Source: Motiliproteus coralliicola
GTDB lineage: Bacteria; Pseudomonadota; Gammaproteobacteria; Pseudomonadales; Balneatricaceae
NCBI RefSeq assembly: GCF_003345655.1
Contig: NZ_QQOH01000001.1
Location: forward strand, 496,001 to 560,000
Length of the DNA stretch: 64,000 bases
Direction of reading: 5' to 3'
The position numbers were made by a program, and so were the translations under genes. Of this stretch, positions 18,628 through 27,758 are shown piece by piece; within the stretch, counting starts at the first letter, position 1; each line of letters opens with the position of its first letter. The notes beneath the pieces were generated by a model, which did no database searches, had not been told where the DNA came from, and saw nothing but the letters and a program-made list of their open reading frames with translations.

Positions 18628-19203
18628 TTAGTCCCTGTTCCGTTTAAGCAACACATAGAGTGCTCCGGTGCCGCCGTCCTGGGGCTGGGCCGAAACGAAG
18701 GCCAGTACCTGGGGCAGTTGGCGCAGCCAGTCATTGACGTAGGACTTGATGATCGGCGGGGTGCCCTCATCGGTCAGGGCTTTGCCGTGGACGACGATGA
18801 CACAGCGTAGCTCTTTGCGCTGAGCGTCCCTCAGGAAATGGCTTAGTTCATCGCGGGCCTGGTCGATGCTGTAGCCGTGTAGATCCAGTCCCTGCTGCCA
18901 GGGGATGTGACCTTTGCGCAGCTTCTTCATCAGGTTCAGCTGTACCCCGTCGCGGGCGTAGATCAGCTCCTGTTCCGAATCGACCAATTGCTTGATCTCG
19001 TCGCTGAGGCCATCGACCAGCTGGGCCTGTTGTTGCTGGGCCGCTTGACGACGGTACTCGGTGCTTTGGTTCTGCTGAGAGGTCCCCTTGGGTTTCAGGT
19101 CCGCCCGATCATTTTTATGCCTGACCAGCCCCTTCATCTCGCCCCCCATCAGGGACATGAAATCATCATCATGTTGGCTGTCGTTGTCGTTGTGATCGGA
19201 CAT
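18628..19203 (-). CDS. Smr-domain protein (SmrA/YdaL-like)
   Basis: A 191-residue protein with a polar N-terminal half and a C-terminal Smr domain (about 100-190). The Smr signatures are LDLHGYSIDQAR, the VVHGKA segment and the terminal GGTGALYVLLK. Smr domains bind or nick nucleic acids; the stand-alone E. coli proteins of this size, SmrA and SmrB, act on nucleic acid. The N-terminal region with DDFMSLMGGEMKGL resembles proteobacterial SmrA. It is upstream of folE on the same strand with a 64-bp gap, so they may be co-transcribed. The exact paralogue assignment is uncertain. Confidence 0.82.
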   Translation of the reverse strand: MSDHNDNDSQHDDDFMSLMGGEMKGLVRHKNDRADLKPKGTSQQNQSTEYRRQAAQQQQAQLVDGLSDEIKQLVDSEQELIYARDGVQLNLMKKLRKGHIPWQQGLDLHGYSIDQARDELSHFLRDAQRKELRCVIVVHGKALTDEGTPPIIKSYVNDWLRQLPQVLAFVSAQPQDGGTGALYVLLKRNRD

Positions 19204-19334
19204 GGTCGGTTGTGCGTGTGTTTGAAAGGGTTAACTCAGAATGGCTTTATCAATCGCCGGGGCGACTCTATTTTATCGCCGGGCAGATTGAAAGTGCATT
19301 GTTGTTTGAGTGTCATTTTGAGTCGGTTTATCCA

Positions 19335-20366
19335 TCAGCTTGCTTCAATAGCGACGACCTGTTGTTCGATGGTGCCGAATAGCGACATCCCGTTTTGATC
19401 GGTCATCTCGATCCGAACCCGGTCGCCGTCGCCTAGAAAAGGCGTGCTCGGTTGTCCCTGTTCGATCGCCTCGTACATCCGTAGCTCCGCCAGGCAGCAG
19501 TAACCGACCCCGCCGTTGACAATGCTCGACCCCCAGAGTCCTTGCTGTTTGTTAGACACGGTCCCGGAGCCGAGCAGGGTGCCGGCGCCCAGTGCCCGGG
19601 TTTTGCAGCAGTGGGCCAACAACTGTGCGAAATTGAAATTCATGTCGACACCGGCATCGGGATAACCGAACGGCTGGTCGTTGAGCCAGACCCTTAGCGG
19701 CAGATTCAATTTTGCACTTTGCCAGTGCGGAGCCAGTTCATCCGGCGTCAGCACCACAGGCGCGAAGGCACTGGCGGGTTTGGACTGATAGAAACCGAAC
19801 CCCTTGGCCAATTCATTAGGGATCAGGTTGCGCAACGACACATCGTTGACCAACGTCAGTAGCGCAATGGCGGATTCGCACTGGTCGGGGGTTGAGCCCT
19901 GATCCAGATCGGTGGTGATCACCACTACTTCGGCTTCAAAATCGATCCCCCAGCGAGGGTCGCCGATTATCGGTGCCGTTGGCCCGAGCATAATGTCCGA
20001 GCCGCCTTGATAGATCAGTGGATCCTGCTCGAAGGAGGGCGGCATCTCGGCACCACGGGCTTTGCGAACCAAGGCGACATGGTTGAGGTAGGCTGAACCA
20101 TCGGCCCAGTGGTAGGCCCTGGGCAACGGGGCGCCGCAACGTTTTGGATCAAACGTTTCACCGGCCGTTGGATCTTGCTCGAATTCGGTGAAGCGGCGTT
20201 GTAGCTCGGGTTCCATATGCTGCCAGTTATCCAATGCCGCCTGCAGGGTCGGGGCGATCTCCGGCACCGGCTGTGCACGGGTTAGATCTCGGCTGACAAT
20301 CACCAGTTGGCCATCCCTACCCAGGCTATTTCCGTTGGCATCCTTAATCAGCGTGGCGAGTTTCAT
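19335..20366 (-). CDS. Fumarylacetoacetate hydrolase-family protein, probable fumarylacetoacetase
   Basis: A 343-residue FAH-fold hydrolase. It probably splits 4-fumarylacetoacetate to fumarate and acetoacetate, the last step of tyrosine breakdown. The N-terminal MKLATL and the acidic metal site (DFEAEVVVIT) are typical. Length matches the shorter fumarylacetoacetases found next to hppD and maiA in Vibrio and Shewanella, rather than the roughly 430-residue HmgB of Pseudomonas. It is divergent from maiA, separated by about 130 bp. The pathway role is inferred from neighbours maiA, hppD and phhA; other FAH-family members act on unrelated diketo acids. Confidence 0.8.
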   Translation of the reverse strand: MKLATLIKDANGNSLGRDGQLVIVSRDLTRAQPVPEIAPTLQAALDNWQHMEPELQRRFTEFEQDPTAGETFDPKRCGAPLPRAYHWADGSAYLNHVALVRKARGAEMPPSFEQDPLIYQGGSDIMLGPTAPIIGDPRWGIDFEAEVVVITTDLDQGSTPDQCESAIALLTLVNDVSLRNLIPNELAKGFGFYQSKPASAFAPVVLTPDELAPHWQSAKLNLPLRVWLNDQPFGYPDAGVDMNFNFAQLLAHCCKTRALGAGTLLGSGTVSNKQQGLWGSSIVNGGVGYCCLAELRMYEAIEQGQPSTPFLGDGDRVRIEMTDQNGMSLFGTIEQQVVAIEAS

Positions 20367-20498
20367 GGGGCCCCCCGGGCTGCTGGCAGCCGTTGAATCT
20401 ATCCGGTTGCTGTAGAAACCGGAACGATTTGGTGGATTGTCTAAAATAACTGTAGTCGAACCTCTAAAATGTTCGAAATATTGGCCAGGCGATCAATC

Positions 20499-21158
20499 AT
20501 GAAACTCTATTCGTATTGGCGATCCTCGGCGGCCTACCGGGTGCGGATCGCCCTGAATTTGAAGCAACTCGACTATCAACTGCTGCCGGTTCACCTGCTG
20601 AACAACGGTGGGGAGCAGTTCAGCGAGCACTACCATCGGCTTAATCCGCAGCATCGACTACCGGCGCTACAGCTTCACGATGGGCGGGTGCTGACCCAGT
20701 CGATGGCGATTATCGAGTACCTGGATGAGAGCTATTCGAAGCCGCCGTTACTCCCAGAATCTGCCGAAGGGCGTGCCTGGGTGCGATCGCTGGCGCAACT
20801 GATCGGCTGCGATATCCATCCGTTGAATAATCTTCGGGTGCTTCGTTACCTGAGCGATTGGGGAGAGCACGACAGTGACCAGAATGCACACTGGTACCGA
20901 CACTGGTTGCAGTTGGGACTGAGTGAGTTTGACGCCATGCTGACGCAGGCGCCGCAGGATTGGTGTTCGAAGGGACGGTTCTGTGTGGGGGATTCGGTCA
21001 GCATGGCCGACCTGTTGTTGATTCCCCAGCTCTATAACGCCCATCGCTATGAGCTGGACTTATCGTCGTTGCCTCGGTTGCTGGAGATAGAGCAGCACTG
21101 TATGTCGTTGGAGGCTTTCCACCAAGCGGCACCAGAGCAGCAACCCGATGCCGTCTGA
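20499..21158 (+). CDS. maiA: Maleylacetoacetate isomerase (zeta-class GST)
   Basis: A 219-residue zeta-class glutathione S-transferase that should isomerise 4-maleylacetoacetate to fumarylacetoacetate with glutathione. The N-terminal glutathione site is YWRSSAAYRVRIAL, and the thioredoxin fold continues to SMAIIEYLDE. The conserved GDSVSMADLLLIPQL helix is in the C-terminal half. The ATG at 20499 is preferred because MKLYSYWRSS is the usual N-terminus; an upstream in-frame start at 20469 adds ten unconserved residues. It is divergent from the fumarylacetoacetase gene and heads a plus-strand run with the VOC gene and hppD. Confidence 0.9.
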   Translation: MKLYSYWRSSAAYRVRIALNLKQLDYQLLPVHLLNNGGEQFSEHYHRLNPQHRLPALQLHDGRVLTQSMAIIEYLDESYSKPPLLPESAEGRAWVRSLAQLIGCDIHPLNNLRVLRYLSDWGEHDSDQNAHWYRHWLQLGLSEFDAMLTQAPQDWCSKGRFCVGDSVSMADLLLIPQLYNAHRYELDLSSLPRLLEIEQHCMSLEAFHQAAPEQQPDAV

Positions 21159-21303
21159 CGGTGTCGGGTAGCCGAACTGCCTGGACGGCTTGCGCTCTAA
21201 CCCTACAGAGGGCTCGCTTGCGAGAGGTAATGGCGACAGCACTGCGTTAGTGCCGTGCAAGTGTTACAGAGCCGATTAACGGGCAAGACGGGAGGACTTC
21301 GTT
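21159..21303 (+). other. Leader between maiA and the VOC gene with short hairpins
   Basis: This 145-bp gap holds CTCGC-TT-GCGAG at 21213-21224 and GCACT-GCGTT-AGTGC at 21239-21253. Neither is followed by a T run. It may be a processed or folded leader; I recognise no known RNA family. Confidence 0.3.
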
Positions 21304-21840
21304 TTGATCGAACTGAAACAGATCCACCATGTGGCGTATCGCTGCAACGATGCCAAAGAGACGGTGGAGTTCTACCAGCGGACCCTGGGGATGGAATTTC
21401 TGGTGGCCATCGCCGAGGACCGGGTTCCTTCAACCAAAGAGCCGGACCCCTACATGCACGTCTTTCTGGATGCCGGGCAGGGCAATATTCTGGCGTTTTT
21501 TGAACTGCCGACTCAGCCCTCCATGGGACGTGATCCGAACACCCCGGTCTGGTGCCAGCATATCGCCTTTGAAGTGAGCAATGAGACCGAGTTGCTGGCG
21601 GCCAAAACCGAGTTGGAGCAGCAAGGACTGGAGGTGCTGGGGCCGGTTGAGCACGGCATTATCCGCTCGATCTATTTCTTCGATCCCAATGGTCATCGAT
21701 TGGAGCTGACCTGCCGCACCGGCACCCAAGAACAGCTGGATGAACTCAAACGGGTCGCGCCCTTGATGCTCGAGGAGTGGTCGCAGACTAAGAAGGCGCC
21801 TCGACACGCCCAGTGGCTGCATCAGCAGGAGTTCGAGTAA
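21304..21840 (+). CDS. VOC-superfamily (glyoxalase/extradiol dioxygenase-like) protein
   Basis: A 178-residue vicinal-oxygen-chelate protein. Its likely metal ligands are His8 or His9 (QIHHVAYRC), His86 (CQHIAFEV) and Glu134 (HRLELTC), the pattern of metal-dependent members of this fold. It starts with TTG at 21304, chosen because a strong GGAGG sits 8 bp upstream. It lies between maiA and hppD, where homogentisate dioxygenase is expected in related clusters, but it is not a cupin-type HmgA. It could open an aromatic ring, detoxify an aldehyde, or act elsewhere. The function is not established; the superfamily is clear. Confidence 0.8.
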   Translation: MIELKQIHHVAYRCNDAKETVEFYQRTLGMEFLVAIAEDRVPSTKEPDPYMHVFLDAGQGNILAFFELPTQPSMGRDPNTPVWCQHIAFEVSNETELLAAKTELEQQGLEVLGPVEHGIIRSIYFFDPNGHRLELTCRTGTQEQLDELKRVAPLMLEEWSQTKKAPRHAQWLHQQEFE

Positions 21841-21906
21841 AGCGATCTATTAACGAAACGCGGGTTTTAAATTGATAACCGGGGTTGGAACACAGGAGAG
21901 CACAAC

Positions 21907-22980
21907 ATGATTGAACTTTGGGAAAACCCGATGGGTACCGACGGGTTCGAATTTGTCGAGTACAGCTCCGCCGATCCACAGCAACTGGCCCGACTGTTCG
22001 AGCAGCTGGGCTTCACCGCTATCGCTCAGCATCGCAGCAAAGCTGTGACGCTCTATCGGCAGGGGGATATCAATTTTATTCTGAACGCAGAGCACCAAGG
22101 TCAACCCGCTCGCTTCAGCCTGCGTCACGGCCCTAGTGCCAATGCGATCGCATTCCGAGTCAAGGATGCGGCCAAGGCGATCGAGCAACTGACCCAGCAG
22201 GGGCTGCGGACGGTTGAATCCGGTGCCGGACCGATGGAGCTCTGTATTCCCGCCATTGAGGGGATCGGAGGGTCGTTGATCTATTTGGTGGACCGTTACG
22301 GCGACCGAGGTGATATCTATGATATCGATTTTGTCCCGATCGACGGGGTCGATCAGCATCCGGTCGGCGCCGGACTGACGTTGATTGACCACCTGACCCA
22401 TAACGTCGAGCGCGGCCATATGGACCAATGGGCCAGCTTCTACCAACAGTATTTTAATTTCCGTCAGATCCGTTATTTCGACATCAAAGGGAAACTGACC
22501 GGACTGCATTCACGCGCGATGACCAGTCCGTGCGGCAAGATCCGGATTCCGATCAATGAATCGAGCGACGATCAGAGTCAGATCGCCGAGTATCTGCGTC
22601 AACACAACGGTGAGGGGATTCAGCATATCGCCCTGGCCAGTGACGATATCTACGCCAGCGTCGAGCAGCTGCGCGCCCGTGGGGTCAGTTTTATGGACAC
22701 GCCGGATACCTATTTTGCGGCTATTGATAGCCGTCTGCCGGGACATGGTGAAGACCTGGAGCGGCTGCGACGCAATCGGATACTGATCGACGGCGAAGCT
22801 TTGGATAAGATCGATGAGGATCTATTGCTGCAGATCTTCACCGATACGGTGATCGGTCCGATCTTCTTCGAGATTATCCAGCGCAAGGGCAATCAGGGAT
22901 TTGGCGAGGGCAATTTCCAGGCGTTGTTTGATTCGATCGAGCTGGATCAGCTGCGTCGGGGCGTGATCGCTGAGAAGTGA
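21907..22980 (+). CDS. hppD: 4-hydroxyphenylpyruvate dioxygenase
   Basis: A 357-residue Fe(II) enzyme that turns 4-hydroxyphenylpyruvate into homogentisate. Two VOC modules are fused. The C-terminal one carries the iron ligands His162 (DHLTHNV), His240 (IQHIAL) and Glu322 (FEIIQR). The GNQGFGEGNFQALFDSIE end is typical, as is the length for bacterial HPPD. The ATG has an ACAGGAGAG ribosome site. It lies 66 bp after the VOC gene on the same strand and converges on phhA. Its product should be used by a homogentisate dioxygenase, which is missing from this locus. Confidence 0.95.
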   Translation: MIELWENPMGTDGFEFVEYSSADPQQLARLFEQLGFTAIAQHRSKAVTLYRQGDINFILNAEHQGQPARFSLRHGPSANAIAFRVKDAAKAIEQLTQQGLRTVESGAGPMELCIPAIEGIGGSLIYLVDRYGDRGDIYDIDFVPIDGVDQHPVGAGLTLIDHLTHNVERGHMDQWASFYQQYFNFRQIRYFDIKGKLTGLHSRAMTSPCGKIRIPINESSDDQSQIAEYLRQHNGEGIQHIALASDDIYASVEQLRARGVSFMDTPDTYFAAIDSRLPGHGEDLERLRRNRILIDGEALDKIDEDLLLQIFTDTVIGPIFFEIIQRKGNQGFGEGNFQALFDSIELDQLRRGVIAEK

Positions 22981-23003
22981 TCCGAGGAGCCATGCCTCGA
23001 TCA
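22978..23003. terminator. Hairpin between convergent hppD and phhA
   Basis: TGAT plus CGAGG pairs with CCTCG plus ATCA around a 7-nt loop, with one bulged C. It overlaps the hppD stop. There is no T run, so only a possible bidirectional stop. Confidence 0.35.
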
Positions 23004-23012
23004 GTGCCTTGA

Positions 23013-23825
23013 TCAGCTGGCCTTGACCGGCTCAAATAACGGTGCCAACAAACCTCGCTGTTGCGCTTTGGCAACATCGTCGAGCAGATTGCGTCTGGCG
23101 AGCTGCCAGAGCGTGTCCAGATTGTTGATGACGAAGTAGATCGGCTGCAGGATATCGATACGATAAGGGGTCCGCAGTACGGTCTGCAGATCAAAATCCT
23201 GATGAATAGGTCGAGCCTCGGGATCGGGTTTCGGTTGCTCCAGGCAGTAGAGTGTCTCGGCATGGGATGACAGGATGCCGCCACCGTAAATACGAATGCC
23301 ATCGTCGGTACGGATTAAACCAAACTCCACCGTCAGCCAATATAATCGGGCCAGAAAGGCACGTTGCTGCGGGTTAGCCTTGGCGCCGAGCCGGCCGTAG
23401 GTCTGGGTGAATTCGGCAAAGCGGGGGTGGGTCAACATCGGGCAGTGACCGAAAATTTCGTGGTAGATATCCGGCTCCTGCAGGTAATCGATCTCGTCGG
23501 CACGGCGGATAAAGGTGGCCACTGGAAAACGCTGATTGGCCAGCAGTTCGAAGAACTTATCGAATGAAATAAGCGCCGGCACCGGGCTGACTTGCCAGCC
23601 ACTGCAGCGCTCCAGCACCCGGTTGATTTCGGGTAACTGGGGAATGCGGTCGACCGGTAGCTGCAGCCGCTCGAGGCCGTCGAGGTATTCGGGACAGGCG
23701 CGACCGGGCAGGATCGGCAGTTGTCGCTCCATCAGCCGTTGCCAGGTCTGGTTCTCTTCATCCGGATACTCGATCAGGCCGTGCCGATCCGGTTGCCGAG
23801 CCCGGTAAGTCGAAGCTGATTTCAT
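23013..23825 (-). CDS. phhA: Phenylalanine 4-hydroxylase
   Basis: A 270-residue pterin-dependent aromatic amino acid hydroxylase converting phenylalanine to tyrosine with tetrahydropterin and O2. The iron ligands are His122 and His127 in YHEIFGHCPML and Glu167 in TVEFGL. Size matches the bacterial single-domain enzyme (about 260-297). It converges on hppD, so the two are not co-transcribed, but they act in one route: phenylalanine, tyrosine, hydroxyphenylpyruvate, homogentisate. The usual partner phhB (pterin carbinolamine dehydratase) and the tyrosine aminotransferase are not in the window. Confidence 0.95.
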   Translation of the reverse strand: MKSASTYRARQPDRHGLIEYPDEENQTWQRLMERQLPILPGRACPEYLDGLERLQLPVDRIPQLPEINRVLERCSGWQVSPVPALISFDKFFELLANQRFPVATFIRRADEIDYLQEPDIYHEIFGHCPMLTHPRFAEFTQTYGRLGAKANPQQRAFLARLYWLTVEFGLIRTDDGIRIYGGGILSSHAETLYCLEQPKPDPEARPIHQDFDLQTVLRTPYRIDILQPIYFVINNLDTLWQLARRNLLDDVAKAQQRGLLAPLFEPVKAS

Positions 23826-24004
23826 AACAGGCTCCTACTGACAGGGGATATCTTAAGTTTAGACCCTGGGGGCAGAGACAGTTCAGTCAACGGCTGCGTC
23901 ACTAACGACCTTCGCATGGCGATTTGGCATCGGATTCATTAAGATAGTGCCCCTTTGAATCGCGGCCGATCAGCGGCCATGATGGGTAGCAGCGGTAACC
24001 GTCT

Positions 24005-24940
24005 ATGAGTGCCATCGATCCGGCCATCCAGGAATTGCATAGCCTGCGGGATTTTATTCGACTCGGTGTCAGCCGTTTTCGGCGCGCCGGGCTGTTCTAC
24101 GGTCATGGGACCGATAATGCCTGGGACGAAGCGGTGCAGTTGGTGTTGTTCGCCGCCGGTCTACCTTGGGACGTCAGCCCCGAAGCGCTGGATGCCCGAC
24201 TGCTCAATAGCGAAAAGCAGCAGCTGTTGGATCTGTTCCAGCGCCGTATCAAAGAACGGATTCCCGCCCCCTATCTGATCGGCGAAGCCTGGTTCTGCGA
24301 TATGCCGTTCCATGTCGATGAGCGGGTGCTGATACCACGCTCACCGATCGCACAGCTGATCAAGCAGGGTTTTGCTCCCTGGCTTGATGGGGTGGAGGTG
24401 GAGCGAGTGCTGGACCTGTGCACCGGCAGTGGCTGTATTGGTCTGGCTTGTTCGCAGTTGTTCGAAAAGGCGCAGGTGGATCTGCTGGATCTGTCGGACG
24501 ATGCGCTAGCGGTGTGTTGCAGCAACATTGAGCGTCATGGCCTGCAGTCCCGTGCCCGGGCGTTGCAATCGGACCTGTTTGATTCTCTGGAGCCCCGGCA
24601 GCAGTATCAGCTGATTGTCAGTAACCCACCCTATGTGGACCAGCAGGATTTCGACTCGATGCCGGCCGAGTACCAGCATGAGCCCGAACTGGGGCTGGTT
24701 TCCGGGGCCGATGGGTTGGATATCTGTTACCGGATTCTGGCCCAGGCTGGTGATTATCTGAGCGACGACGGCCTGTTGGTGGTTGAGGTGGGCAACTCGG
24801 AAGTGGCGTTGTGCCAGCAGTTGCCCGATGCACCGTTTATCTGGGCCGAACTACCCGAAGGCGGTAACGGGATTTTCATGATCACCGCCTACGACTTGCG
24901 GCAGCTGGCCGCTACCCTGAAGCCTGAAACAGGCCGTTAA
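24005..24940 (+). CDS. prmB: Ribosomal protein L3 N5-glutamine methyltransferase
   Basis: A 311-residue SAM-dependent methyltransferase that methylates a glutamine of ribosomal protein L3. The SAM-binding motif [13 protein letters not shown] is near residue 138, and the glutamine-binding NPPYVD motif is near 204. The N-terminal helical domain ([12 protein letters not shown]) and [13 protein letters not shown] distinguish PrmB from the release-factor enzyme PrmC. It lies 55 bp before aroC, an arrangement conserved in gammaproteobacteria, so co-transcription is likely. Confidence 0.93.
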   Translation: MSAIDPAIQELHSLRDFIRLGVSRFRRAGLFYGHGTDNAWDEAVQLVLFAAGLPWDVSPEALDARLLNSEKQQLLDLFQRRIKERIPAPYLIGEAWFCDMPFHVDERVLIPRSPIAQLIKQGFAPWLDGVEVERVLDLCTGSGCIGLACSQLFEKAQVDLLDLSDDALAVCCSNIERHGLQSRARALQSDLFDSLEPRQQYQLIVSNPPYVDQQDFDSMPAEYQHEPELGLVSGADGLDICYRILAQAGDYLSDDGLLVVEVGNSEVALCQQLPDAPFIWAELPEGGNGIFMITAYDLRQLAATLKPETGR

Positions 24941-24995
24941 ACCTATAATCGAATTTTGTTTTTGACCGCTGTTGCAGCGGCAATCGGAGTAGAAG

Positions 24996-26090
24996 ATGTC
25001 TGGAAACAGTATCGGTAAACTTTTCACCGTCACCACGTTCGGCGAGAGCCATGGCTTGGCCCTGGGCTGCATCGTCGATGGTTGTCCTCCAGGGATCGAA
25101 TTGACCGAGGCAGACCTGCAGGCCGATCTGGATCGCCGCAAGCCCGGCACTTCGCGCCATACGACCCAGCGCCGCGAAGCCGACGAAGTGAAGATCCTGT
25201 CGGGTGTATTCGAAGGCAAGACCACCGGTACGCCGATTGGGTTGTTGATCGAGAATACCGATCAGCGCTCCAAGGATTACTCCAATATCAAAGATACCTT
25301 CCGACCGGCCCATGCCGATTATGTCTACCAGCAGAAGTACGGTATTCGGGATTACCGTGGCGGTGGCCGTTCATCCGCCCGCGAGACCGCGATGCGGGTA
25401 GCCGCCGGGGCGATCGCCAAGAAAGCGCTAGCGGGTTTGGGTGTAGAGATTCGAGGCTTCCTGTCCCAGCTTGGGCCGATCAAGGTGGAATCCCACGACT
25501 GGGATCAGGTACATCAAAATCCATTCTTCTGTCCCGACGCCGCCAAGGTGAAGGAGATGGAAGACTACATGGATGCACTGCGCAAAGAGGGCAACTCGAT
25601 CGGCGCCAAGATCTCGGTGGTCGCCTCCGGCGTACCGGTGGGTTTGGGTGAACCAATCTTCGACCGACTCGATGCCGAGCTGGCTCACTCGCTGATGAGC
25701 ATCAACGCCGTTAAGGGGGTTGAGATCGGTGATGGCTTTGCCGTGGTCGAGCAGAAGGGCACCGAGCATCGTGACGAGATGACGCCGGAAGGCTTTCTGT
25801 CGAACCATGCCGGCGGCGTACTCGGTGGTATCTCCAGCGGCCAGGATATCGTCGCCCACCTGGCGCTGAAACCGACCTCAAGCCTGCGCCTGCCGGGTCG
25901 TAGCATCGACAGCAACGGTGAGCCGATCGAAGTGGTGACCCAGGGTCGTCACGACCCCTGTGTCGGTATCCGTGCCACCCCGATCGCCGAGGCGATGATG
26001 GCGATCACGCTGCTGGATCACCTGTTGCGTCACCGGGGCCAGAATGCGGATGTAAACGCCGACGTGCCGGTCATTCCTGCCCAGGCCTGA
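24996..26090 (+). CDS. aroC: Chorismate synthase
   Basis: A 364-residue FMN-dependent lyase that makes chorismate from 5-enolpyruvylshikimate-3-phosphate, the last shikimate step before aromatic amino acids and folate. All three family signatures are seen: [14 protein letters not shown] near residue 13, the [13 protein letters not shown] loop near 127, and RHDPCVGIR near 325. The start has GGAGTAGAAG before the ATG. It sits between prmB and an MFS transporter gene that follows after 14 bp. Confidence 0.97.
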   Translation: MSGNSIGKLFTVTTFGESHGLALGCIVDGCPPGIELTEADLQADLDRRKPGTSRHTTQRREADEVKILSGVFEGKTTGTPIGLLIENTDQRSKDYSNIKDTFRPAHADYVYQQKYGIRDYRGGGRSSARETAMRVAAGAIAKKALAGLGVEIRGFLSQLGPIKVESHDWDQVHQNPFFCPDAAKVKEMEDYMDALRKEGNSIGAKISVVASGVPVGLGEPIFDRLDAELAHSLMSINAVKGVEIGDGFAVVEQKGTEHRDEMTPEGFLSNHAGGVLGGISSGQDIVAHLALKPTSSLRLPGRSIDSNGEPIEVVTQGRHDPCVGIRATPIAEAMMAITLLDHLLRHRGQNADVNADVPVIPAQA

Positions 26091-26104
26091 TTCCCGGAGG
26101 TCGT

Positions 26105-27268
26105 ATGTCGCTGCCGCGTGCGGATTACTGGCGCCTGTCGACCTTCTACCTGTTCTACTTCGCCATGCTCGGCGCGATCGTGCCGTTCTGGGGCCTGTTT
26201 CTCCAATCCGAAGGCTTTGATGAGGTCGCCATTGGTACGCTGATGGCGGTGCTGATGGGTACCCGCATTATCGCTCCCAATCTTTGGGGCTGGCTGGCCG
26301 ATCGAACCGGACAGCGACTGCGCATCATCCGTTTCGGAGCCTTGATGACGCTGGGGGTTTTCAGCGCCGCTTTCTGGGCTGAGGGTTTCTGGCAGTGGTT
26401 TTGGTTGATCTTCGCCTTCAGTTTTTTCTGGAATGCGGTATTGCCGCAGTTTGAGGTTATTACCCTTCACGCGCTCGGAGCTCAGCGTCACAGTTACAGT
26501 CGTATCCGGCTATGGGGGTCGATCGGTTTTATCCTGACGGTGGTCGGGCTGGGCTGGGTTTTCGACCGGGTCGCGATCGATGCGTTGATCCCGATTTTGT
26601 GGGGCCTGATGTTGCTGGTTTGGTTGTCGGCGCTCTGGGTCAGACCGGTCGAACCATCGCAGCAGGACAATGCTGGTAGTCACGGCTTCTGGCAGATCTT
26701 GCGCCGATCGGAAGTGCTTAGTTTCTTTATCGTCTGCCTGCTGATTCAGCTTAGTCACGGCCCCTACTACAGCTTCTATTCGATCTATATGAGCGCTCAG
26801 GGGTATGACAAGACCCAGATCGGTTTGCTGTGGGCGTTGGGTGTGGTGGCGGAGGTGTTGCTGTTTGTGGTGATGCCGCAGCTGCTGCGCTGGACCGGGC
26901 TGGCGTTGATGATGCAGCTGGGCATGCTGACCTGCGCATTGCGCTGGTTGTTGATTGCGCTGTTTCCGGATCAGCTGTGGGTTCTGCTGCTGGCGCAATG
27001 TCTTCATGCGGTCACTTTTGGTTGCCTGCATGCCACCGGCATAGCGATGGTGCAGCGCTTTTTCCCTTCCCGAATTCAGGGGCAAGGGCAGGCGCTTTAC
27101 AGCAGCTTCGGCTTTGGTGTCGGCGGGGCAATCGGAGCATTCGGCAGCGGTCTGGTTTGGAATCAGTACGGTGGTGAGGTGATGTTCGTGTTTGCTGCGG
27201 GCGCGGCATTGTTGGGTTGGTTTGTGGCCTGGCGCTGGATTCGATTCCCGGCTGAAACCTCGCTTTGA
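26105..27268 (+). CDS. MFS transporter, HcaT/LacY-related (MFS_1-like)
   Basis: A 387-residue integral membrane protein with about 12 hydrophobic helices. The loop between helices 2 and 3 has WGWLADRTGQR, the major facilitator signature. The start, with FYLFYFAMLGAIVPFWGLFL in the first helix, resembles the 3-phenylpropionate transporter HcaT group. A GGAGG site lies just before the ATG, 14 bp after aroC. Orthologues follow aroC in Pseudomonas, but the substrate is unknown. A weak GCAC-TAAG-GTGC hairpin with six T residues follows at about 27287. Confidence 0.85.
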   Translation: MSLPRADYWRLSTFYLFYFAMLGAIVPFWGLFLQSEGFDEVAIGTLMAVLMGTRIIAPNLWGWLADRTGQRLRIIRFGALMTLGVFSAAFWAEGFWQWFWLIFAFSFFWNAVLPQFEVITLHALGAQRHSYSRIRLWGSIGFILTVVGLGWVFDRVAIDALIPILWGLMLLVWLSALWVRPVEPSQQDNAGSHGFWQILRRSEVLSFFIVCLLIQLSHGPYYSFYSIYMSAQGYDKTQIGLLWALGVVAEVLLFVVMPQLLRWTGLALMMQLGMLTCALRWLLIALFPDQLWVLLLAQCLHAVTFGCLHATGIAMVQRFFPSRIQGQGQALYSSFGFGVGGAIGAFGSGLVWNQYGGEVMFVFAAGAALLGWFVAWRWIRFPAETSL

Positions 27269-27286
27269 TTGAGGTGCTGTTGAGCG

Positions 27287-27304
27287 GCACTAAGGTGCTT
27301 TTTT
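27287..27304 (+). terminator. Weak intrinsic terminator after the MFS gene
   Basis: GCAC, TAAG loop, GTGC, then six T residues, 19 bp after the MFS stop. The short 4-bp stem makes it weak. Confidence 0.4.
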
Positions 27305-27382
27305 CAGTGCTTTGATTCTAAAGAGATAAATTCTTTTTCCCTGCTATTCTTAAAGTAGGTTATCAAGATTTTTGCACTGTAT

Positions 27383-27410
27383 TGGTCAGACCTTAATCTT
27401 GGTATAAGAT
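27383..27410 (+). promoter_or_regulatory. Candidate sigma-70 promoter for the DUF6489-like gene
   Basis: TTGGTC at 27383 and TAAGAT at 27405 are separated by 16 bp in an AT-rich 180-bp gap between the MFS stop and the 27450 start. Neither hexamer is a full match. Confidence 0.3.
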
Positions 27411-27449
27411 TACAGCAGGTGCACAAAAAAGCCCTAAAGGAGCCTATTT

Positions 27450-27719
27450 ATGAAATTCAGAATCGATCTGGATATAACTCCCGAAGAGCTTCGGCGTGTG
27501 CTGGGTTGGCCTGATGTTCAGGAACTGCAGCAGGAGATGCTGACCAAGGTTAGGGAAAATATCGAGTCTGAAGGCTTTGACCCGACGTCCATGATGAAGC
27601 TCTATACCGGCGGTTCGATAGAACCGATGCAGCGGATACTGATGCAATTAATGAGTGGCTACAGCCCCTTTGATGGTAAAACCGACAACACAACCGAGAA
27701 CAAAAAAGACAAAAGCTGA
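27450..27719 (+). CDS. Small DUF6489-like protein upstream of phaR
   Basis: An 89-residue cytoplasmic protein starting MKFRIDLDITPEELRRVLGW, with no signal or membrane segment. The N-terminus and the LGWPDVQELQQEML segment look like the small DUF6489 family; the function of that family is unknown. The C-terminal 20 residues are charged and disordered. An AAAGGAG site lies before the ATG. It is 39 bp upstream of phaR, so it is likely co-transcribed with PHA regulation genes. A role on or near PHA granules is possible but is only an inference from position. Confidence 0.75.
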   Translation: MKFRIDLDITPEELRRVLGWPDVQELQQEMLTKVRENIESEGFDPTSMMKLYTGGSIEPMQRILMQLMSGYSPFDGKTDNTTENKKDKS

Positions 27720-27758
27720 GTCCGCTAGGTCCGGCTGGTTAACTGAGGAAATGTAAGC

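Noticed and set aside
20499-21158. MaiA lacking the usual Cys in its glutathione motif
   Set aside because: Bacterial MaiA proteins vary here; SSAAYRVR is within the normal range, so it is not taken as inactivation.
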